A stretch of 64,000 bases of DNA from assembly GCF_009937995.1 (NCBI RefSeq), contig NZ_AP021881.1, positions 930,001 through 994,000 of the forward strand, read 5' to 3'. The first letter of the stretch is position 1. The number at the start of each line of letters is the position of its first letter. The notes under the pieces were generated by a model. That model was not told the origin of the DNA. It made no database searches and worked only from the letters and a program-made list of their open reading frames with translations. Both the position numbers and the translations under genes were made by a program. The DNA comes from Sulfuriferula nivalis (GTDB taxonomy: Bacteria > Pseudomonadota > Gammaproteobacteria > Burkholderiales > Sulfuriferulaceae). Positions 17,220-26,787 of the stretch are shown here, one piece after another.

Positions 17220-18980
17220 ATGATGTTGAGACAGATTAAAACAAAAATATTTGGATTGTGCCTGACAGCATTAATGATGCCTGTCATCACCCATGCTGCG
17301 GGTAATGGTGATGTTACATTTATTCATATGGGTGATTTGCATGGACATTTGATTCCACGACCAAATATGCGGGAAGGCGACCCAGACCAAGGGCAGATGA
17401 TGGGTGGTCTGGCGTATGTCTATGATGAAATTAAGAAAATTCGTAAGGAACATCCCAATTCATTGTTGGTGAATGGTGGCGATACAGTTCAGGGTTCAGC
17501 GGAGGCACTGTATACGAGCGGTCAGGCAATGGTGGATGTTTTGAATATGTTCAAGATTGATGCCTTTAATCCGGGGAACTGGGATTATCTGTATGGTACT
17601 GAACGTTTTAGAGAGCTGTTTGCAGGAGATAAGCCGCTTGCAAACTGGCATCCCGTTGCAGCTAACTTGTATTACTCAACTTTGTATAGCTTTCCAGAAA
17701 CACGATATGTTAAACAGGCTGGACAGCGTGTGCTCAAGCCTTACCTTATTAAAGATGTTAACGGTATTAGGGTCGCAATTATTGGACTGACTGCGGATCG
17801 TGGTCCACAAGCTGTTAGTACTCGGGTGATGGAGGGTTTTACCCTGACGCCTGGTGAGTTTGAAGTGGCCGCAGCTGTGCCACTTTTACGAGAGAAGCAT
17901 AAAGTTGATTTAATCGTGTTGATTTCAGAACGTGGTTTGGGTGCAAATTTGGAAATTGCTGAAACCATACCTGGTATAGATATTGTGTTGTCATCAGATA
18001 TGCATGAAGAATCTCGTAAGGAGTTAGTGGCTAAAACTGGGACAGTATTGGTTGAAGAAGGTCAAGATGGCACCGTTCTAGGAGAGCTGAATGTCCACGT
18101 TAAAAATGGAAAAATGACTGGATATAAATGGACACAACACCGAATTACAACTAAAAATAATCAACCAGATCCAGTTATTGCTGCCAAAATCGAAGAGATA
18201 CGCAGGCCTTTTGTAAAGGCTGGTTTTGTGACACATGTTAATCCTATTAACGGCGCTGTATTACGGACTCCGATTGATACTGTAATAGGTTTTACCAAGA
18301 TACCACTGCATCGATCAAATTTCGCTGGTACTAGTAGTATGAATGCGGTGATAGAGGGATCTTCGCATGATTTTCTGGCGGATGCGTTTAAGGCATCTTG
18401 TGACTCAGATTTAGGGATGATACGTGGGTTTCGATATGGAACACATATAGCCCCTGGCCCCATCAAACTGGAAGATATTTATCACTACATTCCAATTGGA
18501 CCACAAGTGGCTTGTGGAAAGATATCTGGTGATGATATCCATTGGATGTTAGAGCGTGGTGCCGATTCATCATTGTCACCCTATGTTGGCTGGTGGGGTG
18601 GTGGTTGGCAAATTGCATTTTCAGGATTGACGTATGATTTGGATCCTAAAAAACCATATGGGAACCGAGTTTCTAACATACGGATTAGTGGCAGTGATCC
18701 TATGGATATGGAAAAGCTCTATACCGTGGGTGGATATTGGTATGTGGATAATCCAAATATGATTAATCGTCATAAAGCTTGGGAAGTAAATGTTTTAAAG
18801 GATAAGGATGGTGGCATTTTAGATGCAACGGATATTGTGGCGTATTATTTGCATATGCTTCCTGACCATACCGTAGATCCAGAGATAAATCGGGTGCATT
18901 TGCTATCACCTTTGCCTCCACCTATATCTATGAGTAGGGAAATTCAGCCTTTGAAAGGTGTGCCGCAACCTAATTATTAG
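17220..18980 (+). CDS. SoxB-like/5'-nucleotidase-family metallophosphoesterase, copy 2
   Basis: Second exported SoxB-like protein, about 586 aa, with a signal peptide ending THA-A. Same two-domain layout as copy 1. Motifs (numbered from this ATG) are GDLH instead of NDxH (Asp39, His41), GGDTVQG (Asp88), GNWD (Asn120), SERG with Glu237 in place of the usual His, and SSDMH where UshA/SoxB-type proteins have a GHTH-like metal motif, so one more His ligand has become Asp260. The C-terminal nucleotidase domain is complete. GGAA lies just upstream of ATG 17220; ATG 17223 is equally possible. It follows the DsrE-like gene. Altered ligands suggest a different metal or a non-catalytic binding role. 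Confidence 0.76.
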   Translation: MMLRQIKTKIFGLCLTALMMPVITHAAGNGDVTFIHMGDLHGHLIPRPNMREGDPDQGQMMGGLAYVYDEIKKIRKEHPNSLLVNGGDTVQGSAEALYTSGQAMVDVLNMFKIDAFNPGNWDYLYGTERFRELFAGDKPLANWHPVAANLYYSTLYSFPETRYVKQAGQRVLKPYLIKDVNGIRVAIIGLTADRGPQAVSTRVMEGFTLTPGEFEVAAAVPLLREKHKVDLIVLISERGLGANLEIAETIPGIDIVLSSDMHEESRKELVAKTGTVLVEEGQDGTVLGELNVHVKNGKMTGYKWTQHRITTKNNQPDPVIAAKIEEIRRPFVKAGFVTHVNPINGAVLRTPIDTVIGFTKIPLHRSNFAGTSSMNAVIEGSSHDFLADAFKASCDSDLGMIRGFRYGTHIAPGPIKLEDIYHYIPIGPQVACGKISGDDIHWMLERGADSSLSPYVGWWGGGWQIAFSGLTYDLDPKKPYGNRVSNIRISGSDPMDMEKLYTVGGYWYVDNPNMINRHKAWEVNVLKDKDGGILDATDIVAYYLHMLPDHTVDPEINRVHLLSPLPPPISMSREIQPLKGVPQPNY

Positions 18981-19020
18981 GGTCTGGTCGTTAAATAAAA
19001 AATAAATGAGGAGTGGTTTC

Positions 19021-19521
19021 ATGCAAGAGGTAATTATTTGGCCCGCTTGGTTGGCAGGAGCAGGGATTGGGCTTTTAATGGTCTTGTTTTATTGGGTTAC
19101 TGGTAAACAATTAGGTGTTTCCAGGGCTTATGGGAACATGCTGAGCTATATTTCGAAGTTGGCTTTTTTCCAGCAAAAGGACTATACCAGTAACAGTTGG
19201 AGATTATGGTTTATCCTTGGTATTGTTCTGGGCGGCTTTATAGCCGCTATGATCGCGCATCCTGGTGAATACCATGTGAGTTTTGACATGGGAAAAGCAT
19301 ATGATGAGTTATTGCCAACGAATATGCTATTGCGTGTAATCGTTTTATTCGTAGGTGGATTAGGCCTTGGATTTGGTGCACGGATTGCGGGTGGTTGTAC
19401 CAGTGGTCACGTGATTACTGGTATCCCAATGCTGAATGTATCAAGTATTATTGCAGGCATGCTATTTTTTATCGGTGGAATAGTAATGATGCAAATTATG
19501 ATGCGGATGGTCATGTTATGA
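19021..19521 (+). CDS. YeeE/YedE-family transporter, N-terminal half protein
   Basis: A 166-aa membrane protein with about five hydrophobic segments. It carries the YeeE/YedE signature GARIAGGCTSGH, whose Cys lies in the pore and handles thiosulfate in TsuA-type transporters. Bacteria often encode this family as two half-size proteins, and the next gene is the matching half. GAGGAG sits 6-7 bases before this ATG, so I prefer it to ATG 19006. Together the pair could import thiosulfate or another sulfur compound to the cytoplasm (inference). Confidence 0.87.
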   Translation: MQEVIIWPAWLAGAGIGLLMVLFYWVTGKQLGVSRAYGNMLSYISKLAFFQQKDYTSNSWRLWFILGIVLGGFIAAMIAHPGEYHVSFDMGKAYDELLPTNMLLRVIVLFVGGLGLGFGARIAGGCTSGHVITGIPMLNVSSIIAGMLFFIGGIVMMQIMMRMVML

Positions 19522-19940
19522 ATCAATTTATTTATTTGGTTTTGGGTACGATATTTGGAATGTTGCTGAGTTTAGCAGGTGCAACGACCTTTGATTTTTA
19601 TGCGGAATTGTTTCAGTTTAAGAATATGCAGCTATCGCGAGTCATAGCTTCGGCTGTGGTTGTGGGTATGGTGGGTATATTTTTGATGAAGCGGTTAAAA
19701 GCTCGAGCCATAATGACTGGTGACGAAATCCACTTTGACATTAAAAAACCACCTAAGAATTGGGTGTGGGGTTCGTTACTCTTTGGGTCGGGTTGGGCAT
19801 TAACTGGCTCATGCCCAGGTTCGGCACCAGCCATGCTGGGAGAAGGTAAGTTAATAATTATTCCAGTGTTGCTTGGCGTAATTGCTGGTACTTACCTTTA
19901 TGCGTTAATTCAAAGCGCTAGTGACAAATGTGTTAAGTAA
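19518..19940 (+). CDS. YeeE/YedE-family transporter, C-terminal half protein
   Basis: A 140-aa membrane protein with four to five TM segments and the second family motif GSGWALTGSCPGSAP with its conserved Cys. Its ATG overlaps the stop of the first half as ATGA, so the two are translationally coupled and probably form one transporter. It is the last gene of the plus-strand sulfur cluster and ends 21 bp from the convergent rnfE gene, with no obvious terminator in the gap. Confidence 0.88.
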   Translation: MNQFIYLVLGTIFGMLLSLAGATTFDFYAELFQFKNMQLSRVIASAVVVGMVGIFLMKRLKARAIMTGDEIHFDIKKPPKNWVWGSLLFGSGWALTGSCPGSAPAMLGEGKLIIIPVLLGVIAGTYLYALIQSASDKCVK

Positions 19941-19961
19941 ATATTGGTCGTAGTCTCTGAT

Positions 19962-20657
19962 TTAGTTGTAATTTAGTGCCGCTGATGTTGTTGATTCAGT
20001 GGCTGTATTGCTTGTTTTAGGGGTTTTTGCTCGTTGATCCCACCAGTTACGTAAAGCAATTAGTAAACCTAGTCCAAAGAAGGCGCCGGGCGGTAATATA
20101 GCTATTAAAAAACCATGATAATCGGGAATGACGTGTAATACCCATGTTTTTGCTGAGTCACCGAATGCTAAATCTATTCCTGACAATAATGTCCCTTTAC
20201 CAATTAATTCTCGTATAGCTCCGAGTAGCGTCAGTACACCAGTTAACCCTATACCCATCATTAGGCCATCTAACATAGCAGGTAACACTGGGTTTTTTGC
20301 GGCAAAAGCCTCAGTGCGAGCTAATACGATGCAGTTGGTAACAATCAGTGGGACAAAAATACCCAGCACTAAATACAGAGGGTGAATAAATGCATTCATT
20401 GCTAAGTCTATCACTGTGACTAATGATGCGATAACCAGGATAAATACAGGAATACGTATCTCATTTGAGACATGATTACGTATGGACGATACTGCGCCAT
20501 TACTGAGTGACATTACTATCGTCGTTGCCAATCCCAGACCTATTGCGTTCACCATGTTGTTACTGATAGCCAGTAATGGACACAAGCCAAGTAGTTGAAC
20601 TACACCAGGATTCTGCTTCCATAAACCGTTAATCATAATCTCGCGATAAGGATTCAT
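19962..20657 (-). CDS. rnfE: Rnf complex subunit RnfE
   Basis: Integral membrane subunit of the Rnf ion-translocating ferredoxin:NAD+ oxidoreductase (RsxE in E. coli). 231 aa with six TM helices; NPGVVQLLGLCPLLAISN near the N-terminus is the characteristic half-channel motif with Cys that it shares with RnfA, and FVPLIVTNCIVLARTEAFA is the second. The C-terminal tail is short and Thr-rich. It is last in the rnfABCDGE operon; its ATG overlaps the rnfG stop by 4 bp. Confidence 0.95.
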   Translation of the reverse strand: MNPYREIMINGLWKQNPGVVQLLGLCPLLAISNNMVNAIGLGLATTIVMSLSNGAVSSIRNHVSNEIRIPVFILVIASLVTVIDLAMNAFIHPLYLVLGIFVPLIVTNCIVLARTEAFAAKNPVLPAMLDGLMMGIGLTGVLTLLGAIRELIGKGTLLSGIDLAFGDSAKTWVLHVIPDYHGFLIAILPPGAFFGLGLLIALRNWWDQRAKTPKTSNTATESTTSAALNYN

Positions 20658-21292
20658 GCTTTTACTCCTGGTTGGTTCGCAAATAATGTTGCGTGGTGTT
20701 TGTTCACATATTGTAGAGCATGATGGACAGCTTTAATGACCGCACGTGGAGTAATGGTTGCCCCTGCCATGTAATCAAACTGTCCTCCGTCTTTTTTAAC
20801 TTTCCAGCCATTATCATCAGGCTGGGAGTTTGATTTCCCATTAAAATTGTATATCCACTTGCTTTTAGCAGTTTCGATATAGTCTCCCAAGCCCGGGGTT
20901 TCCTTGTGTGAGACAACGCGTACACCAGTTAGTTTCCCATCAGTATTGATGCCTATGAGTAATTCTATTTTTCCGCTATAGCCATCTGGCGCAGTTGCTT
21001 CTAGTACCACAGCAACTGGTACATTATTTAGGCGTGCTTGCCAGGCAAGACTAGGTTTGTCTGTGCCTAACAAGGTATCAGGTGATAGAGATAGCTGATT
21101 ACTTAATAGATCGTTATTGAAGCTGGCTTCAGGTAATGTTTGTGCTACCAACTTACGCCTCACATCTTGTTCATTACTTTTGATATTAGGTTGTGCAAGA
21201 TAATAGGTGTACGCAAGTGTCGCTGTAAGTGTGACGCTGAATACTAACAATACTCCAGCCGCACGTGCGGCTGCGCGTGCAATGGTGGTCAT
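20654..21292 (-). CDS. rnfG: Rnf complex subunit RnfG
   Basis: Periplasm-facing subunit with covalently bound FMN. 212 aa: one N-terminal TM helix (~10-30), then an FMN-binding domain with SHKETPGLGDYIE and the attachment motif GATITPRAV, whose second Thr-type site takes FMN through a phosphoester bond (usual consensus SGATxT; here the leading Ser is Ala). Overlaps rnfD and rnfE by 4 bp each, so the operon is translationally coupled. Confidence 0.95.
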   Translation of the reverse strand: MTTIARAAARAAGVLLVFSVTLTATLAYTYYLAQPNIKSNEQDVRRKLVAQTLPEASFNNDLLSNQLSLSPDTLLGTDKPSLAWQARLNNVPVAVVLEATAPDGYSGKIELLIGINTDGKLTGVRVVSHKETPGLGDYIETAKSKWIYNFNGKSNSQPDDNGWKVKKDGGQFDYMAGATITPRAVIKAVHHALQYVNKHHATLFANQPGVKA

Positions 21293-22311
21293 GATTGTTT
21301 ATCCTTGTGCCCATATACTGCTGGCTGCGTGTAACTATCGATAAGTGGGACAGCTATATTCATGAGCAAAACTGCAAAAGCAACACCATCAGGATATGCC
21401 CCCATTATGCGTATCAGGTAAGTGAGTATGCCTATGCCTGCTCCAAATATTATTTTTCCTTTGGGTGTGGTCGCGCCTGAAACGGGATCGGTCGCGATAA
21501 AAAAAGCGCCCAACATCGCACCGCCAGTTGCTAAATGGAACCAGGGTGATGCGTAGTGTGTGGCATCCACAATATAAAAAATACCTGAAATAGTTGCTAA
21601 CCCTGCTATGAATGCAACGGGAATATGCCAGGTAATTATTCGTGCCAGCCACATGTAGATGCCACCTAGCAGAATGAACAGTGCGATCATTTCACTGCCT
21701 TGTCCACCAAATGTGCCAAAAATAGGCATGTGAGTGATTTCACCTACGCTACGATTAAGATGCAATTGTGTACGTAGTGTATCGAGAGGCGTAGCCGTAC
21801 TAATGGCATCGAGGGTGTCGGAGAGTGTGCCGTTAAAAATGTATTGTACTGACTCCATCAATCCTAGTTGGTGTCCTGCTAATATGGAAGGTGCTGCCCA
21901 ATGCGTCATGGGTACTGGGAACGATATAATTAATATTGCATAGCCCACCATCGCGGGATTGAAGAGATTATTACCTAATCCACCATAAAGGTGTTTAGCG
22001 ACAATAATCGCAAAAAATAATCCCACTACAATCAGCCACCATGGCGCGATAGATGGAATAGACAGTGCTAGTAGCCAGGCTGTGACAAGTGCGCTACCGT
22101 CCATGAGGTATGGTTTAACCGGCAGGCTGCGCAATTTGAGCGCGGCGGTTTCCAACACTAAAGCGGTGATGCTTGCTAAGGTTAAGCTGACTAAAATGGC
22201 TGGGCCAAAATACCAAACATAAGCAATGATGGCGGGAATGAGCGCCAGCATGACCTTGAGCATGATAATGGAAACGCTGGTCGGTTGCGTGATATAGGGT
22301 GATGATGTCAT
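21289..22311 (-). CDS. rnfD: Rnf complex subunit RnfD
   Basis: Membrane subunit with covalent FMN, 340 aa with about ten TM helices. The FMN-attachment motif DPVSGATTPKGK is present near residue 280, and the conserved GGLGNNLFNPAMVGYA segment near residue 115. RnfD works with RnfA, E and G in the ion channel and electron path. Overlaps both neighbours by 4 bp. Confidence 0.95.
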   Translation of the reverse strand: MTSSPYITQPTSVSIIMLKVMLALIPAIIAYVWYFGPAILVSLTLASITALVLETAALKLRSLPVKPYLMDGSALVTAWLLALSIPSIAPWWLIVVGLFFAIIVAKHLYGGLGNNLFNPAMVGYAILIISFPVPMTHWAAPSILAGHQLGLMESVQYIFNGTLSDTLDAISTATPLDTLRTQLHLNRSVGEITHMPIFGTFGGQGSEMIALFILLGGIYMWLARIITWHIPVAFIAGLATISGIFYIVDATHYASPWFHLATGGAMLGAFFIATDPVSGATTPKGKIIFGAGIGILTYLIRIMGAYPDGVAFAVLLMNIAVPLIDSYTQPAVYGHKDKQS

Positions 22312-23864
22312 GTTGGCTCGTTTGGAGGTTGAGTTGCTGCTTGATTAGCCTTCGCACGCTCTATTGCGGCCTGAATCGCTGCCTTTTTTGCTGCAGCAGC
22401 AGGATCGTCAGCCGCCGTTTCTGTGGCTGGCTTGGCCGCGGCTTTTTGCGCCAGTTTCTCGGCACGCTCACGCTTTTCGCGCTCTATGCGTGCTAATCGG
22501 GTTTCATGTCGGTCACGGGCATGGTCTGCGGCCTTGTGCTCTGCCAAGTTGGCAGCAATTTCACTTTTGGCGTAGCGGTAATATTGCACCAGTGGAATAT
22601 GGCTAGGGCATACATAACTACAGCAACCACATTCTATGCAATCAAAGAGGTTGTATTTTTGAGCTTTGTCGAAATTTTTTGCACGTGCGAACCAATACAG
22701 CTCTTGCGGTTGTAAATCTGCGGGGCAGGCATCGGCACAGCGTGTGCAACGTATGCAAGGTATAGCTGCTGGTGCAGGAGGGAACAGACTATCAGATTTA
22801 ACCAGAACGCAGTTTGTTGCTTTAACTACGGGTACATCGATGCGAGCTAGTTCTATTCCCATCATAGGGCCACCCATGATATGCCCAGTAACTTTTTCTG
22901 GGTGACCTTGGCCAAGCTGAACTAATTCATTCATGGGTGTGCCAATTAATACATCAAAATTACGTGGTTGCTGAATATTGCCTGTTAATGTAACTACGCG
23001 TGAAATGAGCGGTTCACCATGATGTATAGCGCGATGTATGGCATATGCGGTACCGACATTAAAGGTGGCAACGCCAACATCGGTAGAGCGACCACCTGAA
23101 GGTACTTCTTTCCCGGTAATGACTTTGATCATTTGCTTTGCCCCACCACTGGGGTACAGCGTCGGAATGACGGCGATTTCGACAGGAAATGTGCATTGTG
23201 CAGCAGCTTGTTGCATAGCTGCGATGGCTTCAGGTTTATTATCTTCTATACCAATAATCACATTTTCAGCACGCAGCATAAAACGCATCACCTCAGCTCC
23301 GGCCATGATGCCGTTTGCGCGCTCCCGCATGGTCATGTCGTCGCAACTAATCCATGGCTCACATTCACCACCATTGAGTAGCAAGGTTTGAACCTTTTGT
23401 GGCACACCAGGATTGAGTTTGATAAAACTAGGGAAAACTGCACCACCTAATCCAGCTATACCCATGTCACGGAGCCTATTGCGTAACGCACTGGCGTTCA
23501 AATTGCGATAATCAATAGGCTGACGTTCACACCACTCATCTTTACCGTCAGTTTGGATGACGATTACAGTATCGACCAGACCTGATGGGTGAGGCATGGC
23601 GTGTGTGCCAATTTGGGTGACTGTACCTGAGCTAGGTGCATGTGTCGCAACAGAAATATAGCTGTCAGCGTGTGCAATAATCTGTCCTTTGCGTACATAC
23701 TCACCTACGCTGACACATGGTTTGGAAGGATGCCCTATATGTTGGCGGGTAGGCACGATAAGTTGTGCAGGGACAGGCGCAACTGCGATTGGAAGTTGCG
23801 TAGAAATTTGCTTATGTTCTTCAGGATGTACGCCACCATGAAATTGGTAAAGGGTGCGACTCAT
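22308..23864 (-). CDS. rnfC: Rnf complex subunit RnfC
   Basis: NADH-binding subunit with FMN and two [4Fe-4S] clusters. From the [11 protein letters not shown] Met it is 518 aa: an N-terminal barrel/lipoyl-like region ([20 protein letters not shown] region), the Rossmann-like NADH/FMN domain with [10 protein letters not shown], the SLBB domain, then [12 protein letters not shown] and [12 protein letters not shown] ferredoxin motifs, then an Ala/Lys/Glu-rich tail (~100 residues) like that in other proteobacterial RnfC. The frame is open 35 codons further upstream inside rnfB, but this Met overlaps the rnfB stop as ATGA and aligns with family starts. Confidence 0.95.
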   Translation of the reverse strand: MSRTLYQFHGGVHPEEHKQISTQLPIAVAPVPAQLIVPTRQHIGHPSKPCVSVGEYVRKGQIIAHADSYISVATHAPSSGTVTQIGTHAMPHPSGLVDTVIVIQTDGKDEWCERQPIDYRNLNASALRNRLRDMGIAGLGGAVFPSFIKLNPGVPQKVQTLLLNGGECEPWISCDDMTMRERANGIMAGAEVMRFMLRAENVIIGIEDNKPEAIAAMQQAAAQCTFPVEIAVIPTLYPSGGAKQMIKVITGKEVPSGGRSTDVGVATFNVGTAYAIHRAIHHGEPLISRVVTLTGNIQQPRNFDVLIGTPMNELVQLGQGHPEKVTGHIMGGPMMGIELARIDVPVVKATNCVLVKSDSLFPPAPAAIPCIRCTRCADACPADLQPQELYWFARAKNFDKAQKYNLFDCIECGCCSYVCPSHIPLVQYYRYAKSEIAANLAEHKAADHARDRHETRLARIEREKRERAEKLAQKAAAKPATETAADDPAAAAKKAAIQAAIERAKANQAATQPPNEPT

Positions 23865-24412
23865 GACACGGCTTTCAGTTCGACTATGGGATATTTCCAT
23901 TTCCATGTGCTGACGGTTTCTTTGATCGGTTCCATGGTTATGCAGTCCACTGGGCACGGTGCAATGCACAATTCACAACCTGTACACTCCTTGGCTATGA
24001 CAGTGTGCATTTGTTTGGCTGCACCTAAAATAGCATCGACTGGACAGGCTTGTATGCATAGGGTGCAGCCAATACATATGGCTTCATCAATAACTGCAAC
24101 TGATTTTGGTTTGGGTTCGCCAAATTCCGCATTGAGCGGCTTGAATTCCACACCCATTAATTCGGCTAACTTACGCGCACCTTCATCTCCACCAGGGGGG
24201 CATTGGTTGATGTCAGCTTGCCCGCTGGCAATGGCTTCAGCATAGGGTTTGCAGCCAGGAAATCCGCATTGACCACATTGGGTTTGCGGGAGTATGGCAT
24301 CTATTTTTTCAACTATAGGGTCTTCTTCTACCTTATATTTGATCGCGGCGAAGCCTAACGCCGCCCCTAGTGCGATGGCGAGACCCGCCATCACTAATAA
24401 CGCAGCAATCAT
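23861..24412 (-). CDS. rnfB: Rnf complex subunit RnfB
   Basis: Iron-sulfur subunit that takes electrons from or gives them to ferredoxin. 183 aa with an N-terminal TM helix, the CGQCGFPGC...C cluster motif (about residues 47-81), and two ferredoxin motifs [12 protein letters not shown] and [12 protein letters not shown]. Adjacent to rnfA with no gap and overlapping rnfC by 4 bp. Confidence 0.95.
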   Translation of the reverse strand: MIAALLVMAGLAIALGAALGFAAIKYKVEEDPIVEKIDAILPQTQCGQCGFPGCKPYAEAIASGQADINQCPPGGDEGARKLAELMGVEFKPLNAEFGEPKPKSVAVIDEAICIGCTLCIQACPVDAILGAAKQMHTVIAKECTGCELCIAPCPVDCITMEPIKETVSTWKWKYPIVELKAVS

Positions 24413-24994
24413 TTATTTCACCATGCCAGCGAAACCCATGAAGGCGATGCTCATAATGCCTGCCGTAATCATGGCGATACTGGTTCCGCGAAAAATAGTT
24501 GGCACATCAGCGCCATCTATCCGTTCACGCATGCCCGCGAACAAGATAAGAACCATAGAAAATCCAACGGCACCACCAAAACCAAAAAATAAGGATTCAA
24601 TAAAATTATGGTTCGCCTGCACGTTGAGTAAAGGGATGCCTAATACCGCACAATTAGTGGTAATCAGTGGTAAGTAAATGCCGAGTACACGGAATAAAAC
24701 AGGGCTGGATTTGCGTATATACATTTCTGTAAAGCCAACAATACCTGCAATCACGACGATAAATGATAGCGTACGCAAATAGCCTAGTTCTGTACCGAGT
24801 AAATAATGATTTATTAAATAACTGGAACCGGATGCCAGTGTTAAAACAAAGGTCGTGGCTGCGCCCATGCCAATAGCAGTTTCCAGGCTTTTAGAAACGC
24901 CCATAAAAGGGCATAAACCTAGTATTTTTGCCATCACAATATTGTTGACGAAAACGGTGCCAACTAAGATGAGTATGTAGCTTTGATAGTCCAT
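24413..24994 (-). CDS. rnfA: Rnf complex subunit RnfA
   Basis: First gene of the rnf operon. 193 aa, six TM helices, with [18 protein letters not shown] and [11 protein letters not shown], the paired Cys-containing motifs shared with RnfE that hold the membrane [2Fe-2S] site. Rnf couples ferredoxin/NAD+ electron transfer to H+ or Na+ movement, and in aerobic proteobacteria often supplies low-potential electrons or resets SoxR. A 113-bp gap separates it from the PBP1C-like gene upstream on the same strand, and may hold its promoter. Confidence 0.95.
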   Translation of the reverse strand: MDYQSYILILVGTVFVNNIVMAKILGLCPFMGVSKSLETAIGMGAATTFVLTLASGSSYLINHYLLGTELGYLRTLSFIVVIAGIVGFTEMYIRKSSPVLFRVLGIYLPLITTNCAVLGIPLLNVQANHNFIESLFFGFGGAVGFSMVLILFAGMRERIDGADVPTIFRGTSIAMITAGIMSIAFMGFAGMVK

Positions 24995-25107
24995 AATTTC
25001 GGTGTTGTGGCGCAGATACAGGATTATCCGTCGCTAGCGATAGATTTTCAACCATATAACGTTAAAGGTCTAATTTATTTGATATTAGCTGACGTGTTGC
25101 TGACTGA

Positions 25108-26787
25108 TTATGGTGTGAAAGAGGTAGTAATTGAGGTGGGTAGGGTGATAAAACTGCTGGCAGTATTAGGTAGAAATAACTCCGTACGAGGCGGCTCGAT
25201 ATCAGCTTCAAATTGTATGGATTGTTTTATCAGCTTATTGGGTAGCTTGGGTGCATAACTTGGTGTGTTAAGTGTTAGCTTGTCGTCTATTTGTTGCCAT
25301 AAATTACGAATATTGTCAGATTTATCTGACCAAAGTGCAATGGTGTAGTGTGAGTCTGCTCCTATTGCCCAGTTATTGTCACTCAGCAAGGTGAAAAATG
25401 TCGTTCCATCATGATTGACAGTCAGTATGTCATTAATAATGCTGGTAGTGGTATCTGCATAAGCGTGGATGGGGGAATTGATCCCTCCAGGATAAAAGCT
25501 GGCAGGATAATACAAACCATGGTTTGCCAACATTTGATAGGCATTAGCAAGGTTAAGCAGTGTATTGGTATTTGGGTTAAGCTTGAGCAGCTGGAGTTGT
25601 TGGTTCCATTTCGTGTGATCCAATTGGCTTAGTATTTGCTGTGTAGGCAAAATTAAAGCATTTGCGAGTGCAGTGCGTACGCTGACCCAGTTACGGAGTA
25701 CTTGGTTGTATGAGGCACTCGATAACTCCGTATTAAATGCTAATGGTGTGTTATCGAATAAACTTGCGGCTGTCAGCTGTTTTTGGCCGAGTGCTGTTGC
25801 GTAAATGTAGGGAAAAAGGGTGACACCATTATCATGTGGCGTAATGACCTGGTTTATGCTGCTATCGGTATTAACGTAAGCCAGTATTTCAGCAGTTTTG
25901 TTATTCAATATTATCGCTGCTGTGGGTGGTGTACGTGCAAGTTGCTGGGTGAGTTGAACTTGTAAATCGTAATCTAAACTAGACTGCATGTTTTCGTGGC
26001 TGTTGGTGAGTAATTGTTGAGCTACCTCTGGCGCTAGTTGTGGGTGTAGATTGAGTTTGGGGGATGTGCTGAGTTTGGCGAGGCTGGTTTTTTGTATATT
26101 TAGACAACTTGCGTGTTTGTGAGTTAATTGAAGTGCCACACCGCAGGCGCGTTCAGCAACTATGTTAGCTTGTGCGTTAGGTCCACGTAAGAGTGCTGCC
26201 AAGATGCTGGCCTGAGTTATGGTGATGTGTGCAGTTGAAGTGTCAAATAATGCATTGCTGGCAGCATGTATGCCGATGATATTGGCGCGAAAATCGACTA
26301 AATTGAGATAAGCTTCGAGTATCTGAGCTTTGCTCCAGTGCCTTTCTAATTGTTGAGCAGCTTTAATTTGTCGCCATTTTTGACTATAAGTTCTACCACC
26401 GGTAGCGCGGCTAAGACTCGGGTCGAGTAGTCCAGCTAGTTGCATAGTCAGTGTTGATGCTCCACGGTGAGTATTGTGGATTAAGTTTTCCCAAGCAGCG
26501 CCTGCTATCGCGCGCCAGTCTACGCCTTCGTGTTGATAGAATCGTTGATCTTCAGAGACTAATAGTGCTTTGAGTAGCGTGGGTGATAATTCATTAAGAC
26601 TTACCCATGGCAATCGCTGTTCTTGTGGATAGATAATTTGTTGATTTAATACTATCCCATTTCTATCCAGTAAATTGACTACGCTGCTGGTATATTGCGC
26701 TCGAATTTTAGTAAAGCTAGGTAAATTCGCCGCATAACTGGTGGCGCTCAGTAGATAAATCAGGCAGAAGCAAGCGTATCGATACAT
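25108..26787 (-). CDS. PBP1C-like peptidoglycan glycosyltransferase with degenerate transpeptidase domain
   Basis: 559 aa with a signal peptide or anchor at the N-terminus. The GT51 glycosyltransferase domain (residues ~40-210) looks intact: catalytic Glu79 in [13 protein letters not shown] and [11 protein letters not shown] follow the family. The second domain keeps the PBP1C scaffold but has lost its active site: the SxxK position reads VTLF (322-325), SxN reads ALI (~377-379) and the KTGTS position reads FTLLS (~464-468), while the following NNWAIG/YTIALW is still recognisable. So it should polymerise glycan without crosslinking, or act as a scaffold. Typical PBP1C is ~770 aa; the C-terminal BiPBP domain is missing. 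Its start overlaps pyrD by 28 bp. Confidence 0.8.
   Translation of the reverse strand: MYRYACFCLIYLLSATSYAANLPSFTKIRAQYTSSVVNLLDRNGIVLNQQIIYPQEQRLPWVSLNELSPTLLKALLVSEDQRFYQHEGVDWRAIAGAAWENLIHNTHRGASTLTMQLAGLLDPSLSRATGGRTYSQKWRQIKAAQQLERHWSKAQILEAYLNLVDFRANIIGIHAASNALFDTSTAHITITQASILAALLRGPNAQANIVAERACGVALQLTHKHASCLNIQKTSLAKLSTSPKLNLHPQLAPEVAQQLLTNSHENMQSSLDYDLQVQLTQQLARTPPTAAIILNNKTAEILAYVNTDSSINQVITPHDNGVTLFPYIYATALGQKQLTAASLFDNTPLAFNTELSSASYNQVLRNWVSVRTALANALILPTQQILSQLDHTKWNQQLQLLKLNPNTNTLLNLANAYQMLANHGLYYPASFYPGGINSPIHAYADTTTSIINDILTVNHDGTTFFTLLSDNNWAIGADSHYTIALWSDKSDNIRNLWQQIDDKLTLNTPSYAPKLPNKLIKQSIQFEADIEPPRTELFLPNTASSFITLPTSITTSFTP

Noticed and set aside
10440-18980. Calling the two metallophosphoesterases soxB outright
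   Set aside because: Metal-site residues differ and no soxYZ/soxAX genes are present; SoxB-like is all the sequence supports.
4521-19940. IS plus sulfur cluster as a composite transposon or genomic island
   Set aside because: Only one IS copy, no second element, no tRNA or direct repeats at the far end, and composition does not change.
23865-23969. Longer RnfC start inside rnfB
   Set aside because: The 35 extra residues are an out-of-frame reading of rnfB; the ATGA-overlap start matches RnfC proteins.
23640-24245. 201-codon plus-strand open frame across rnfC/rnfB
   Set aside because: It lies antisense to two well-identified Rnf genes and has no recognisable motif.
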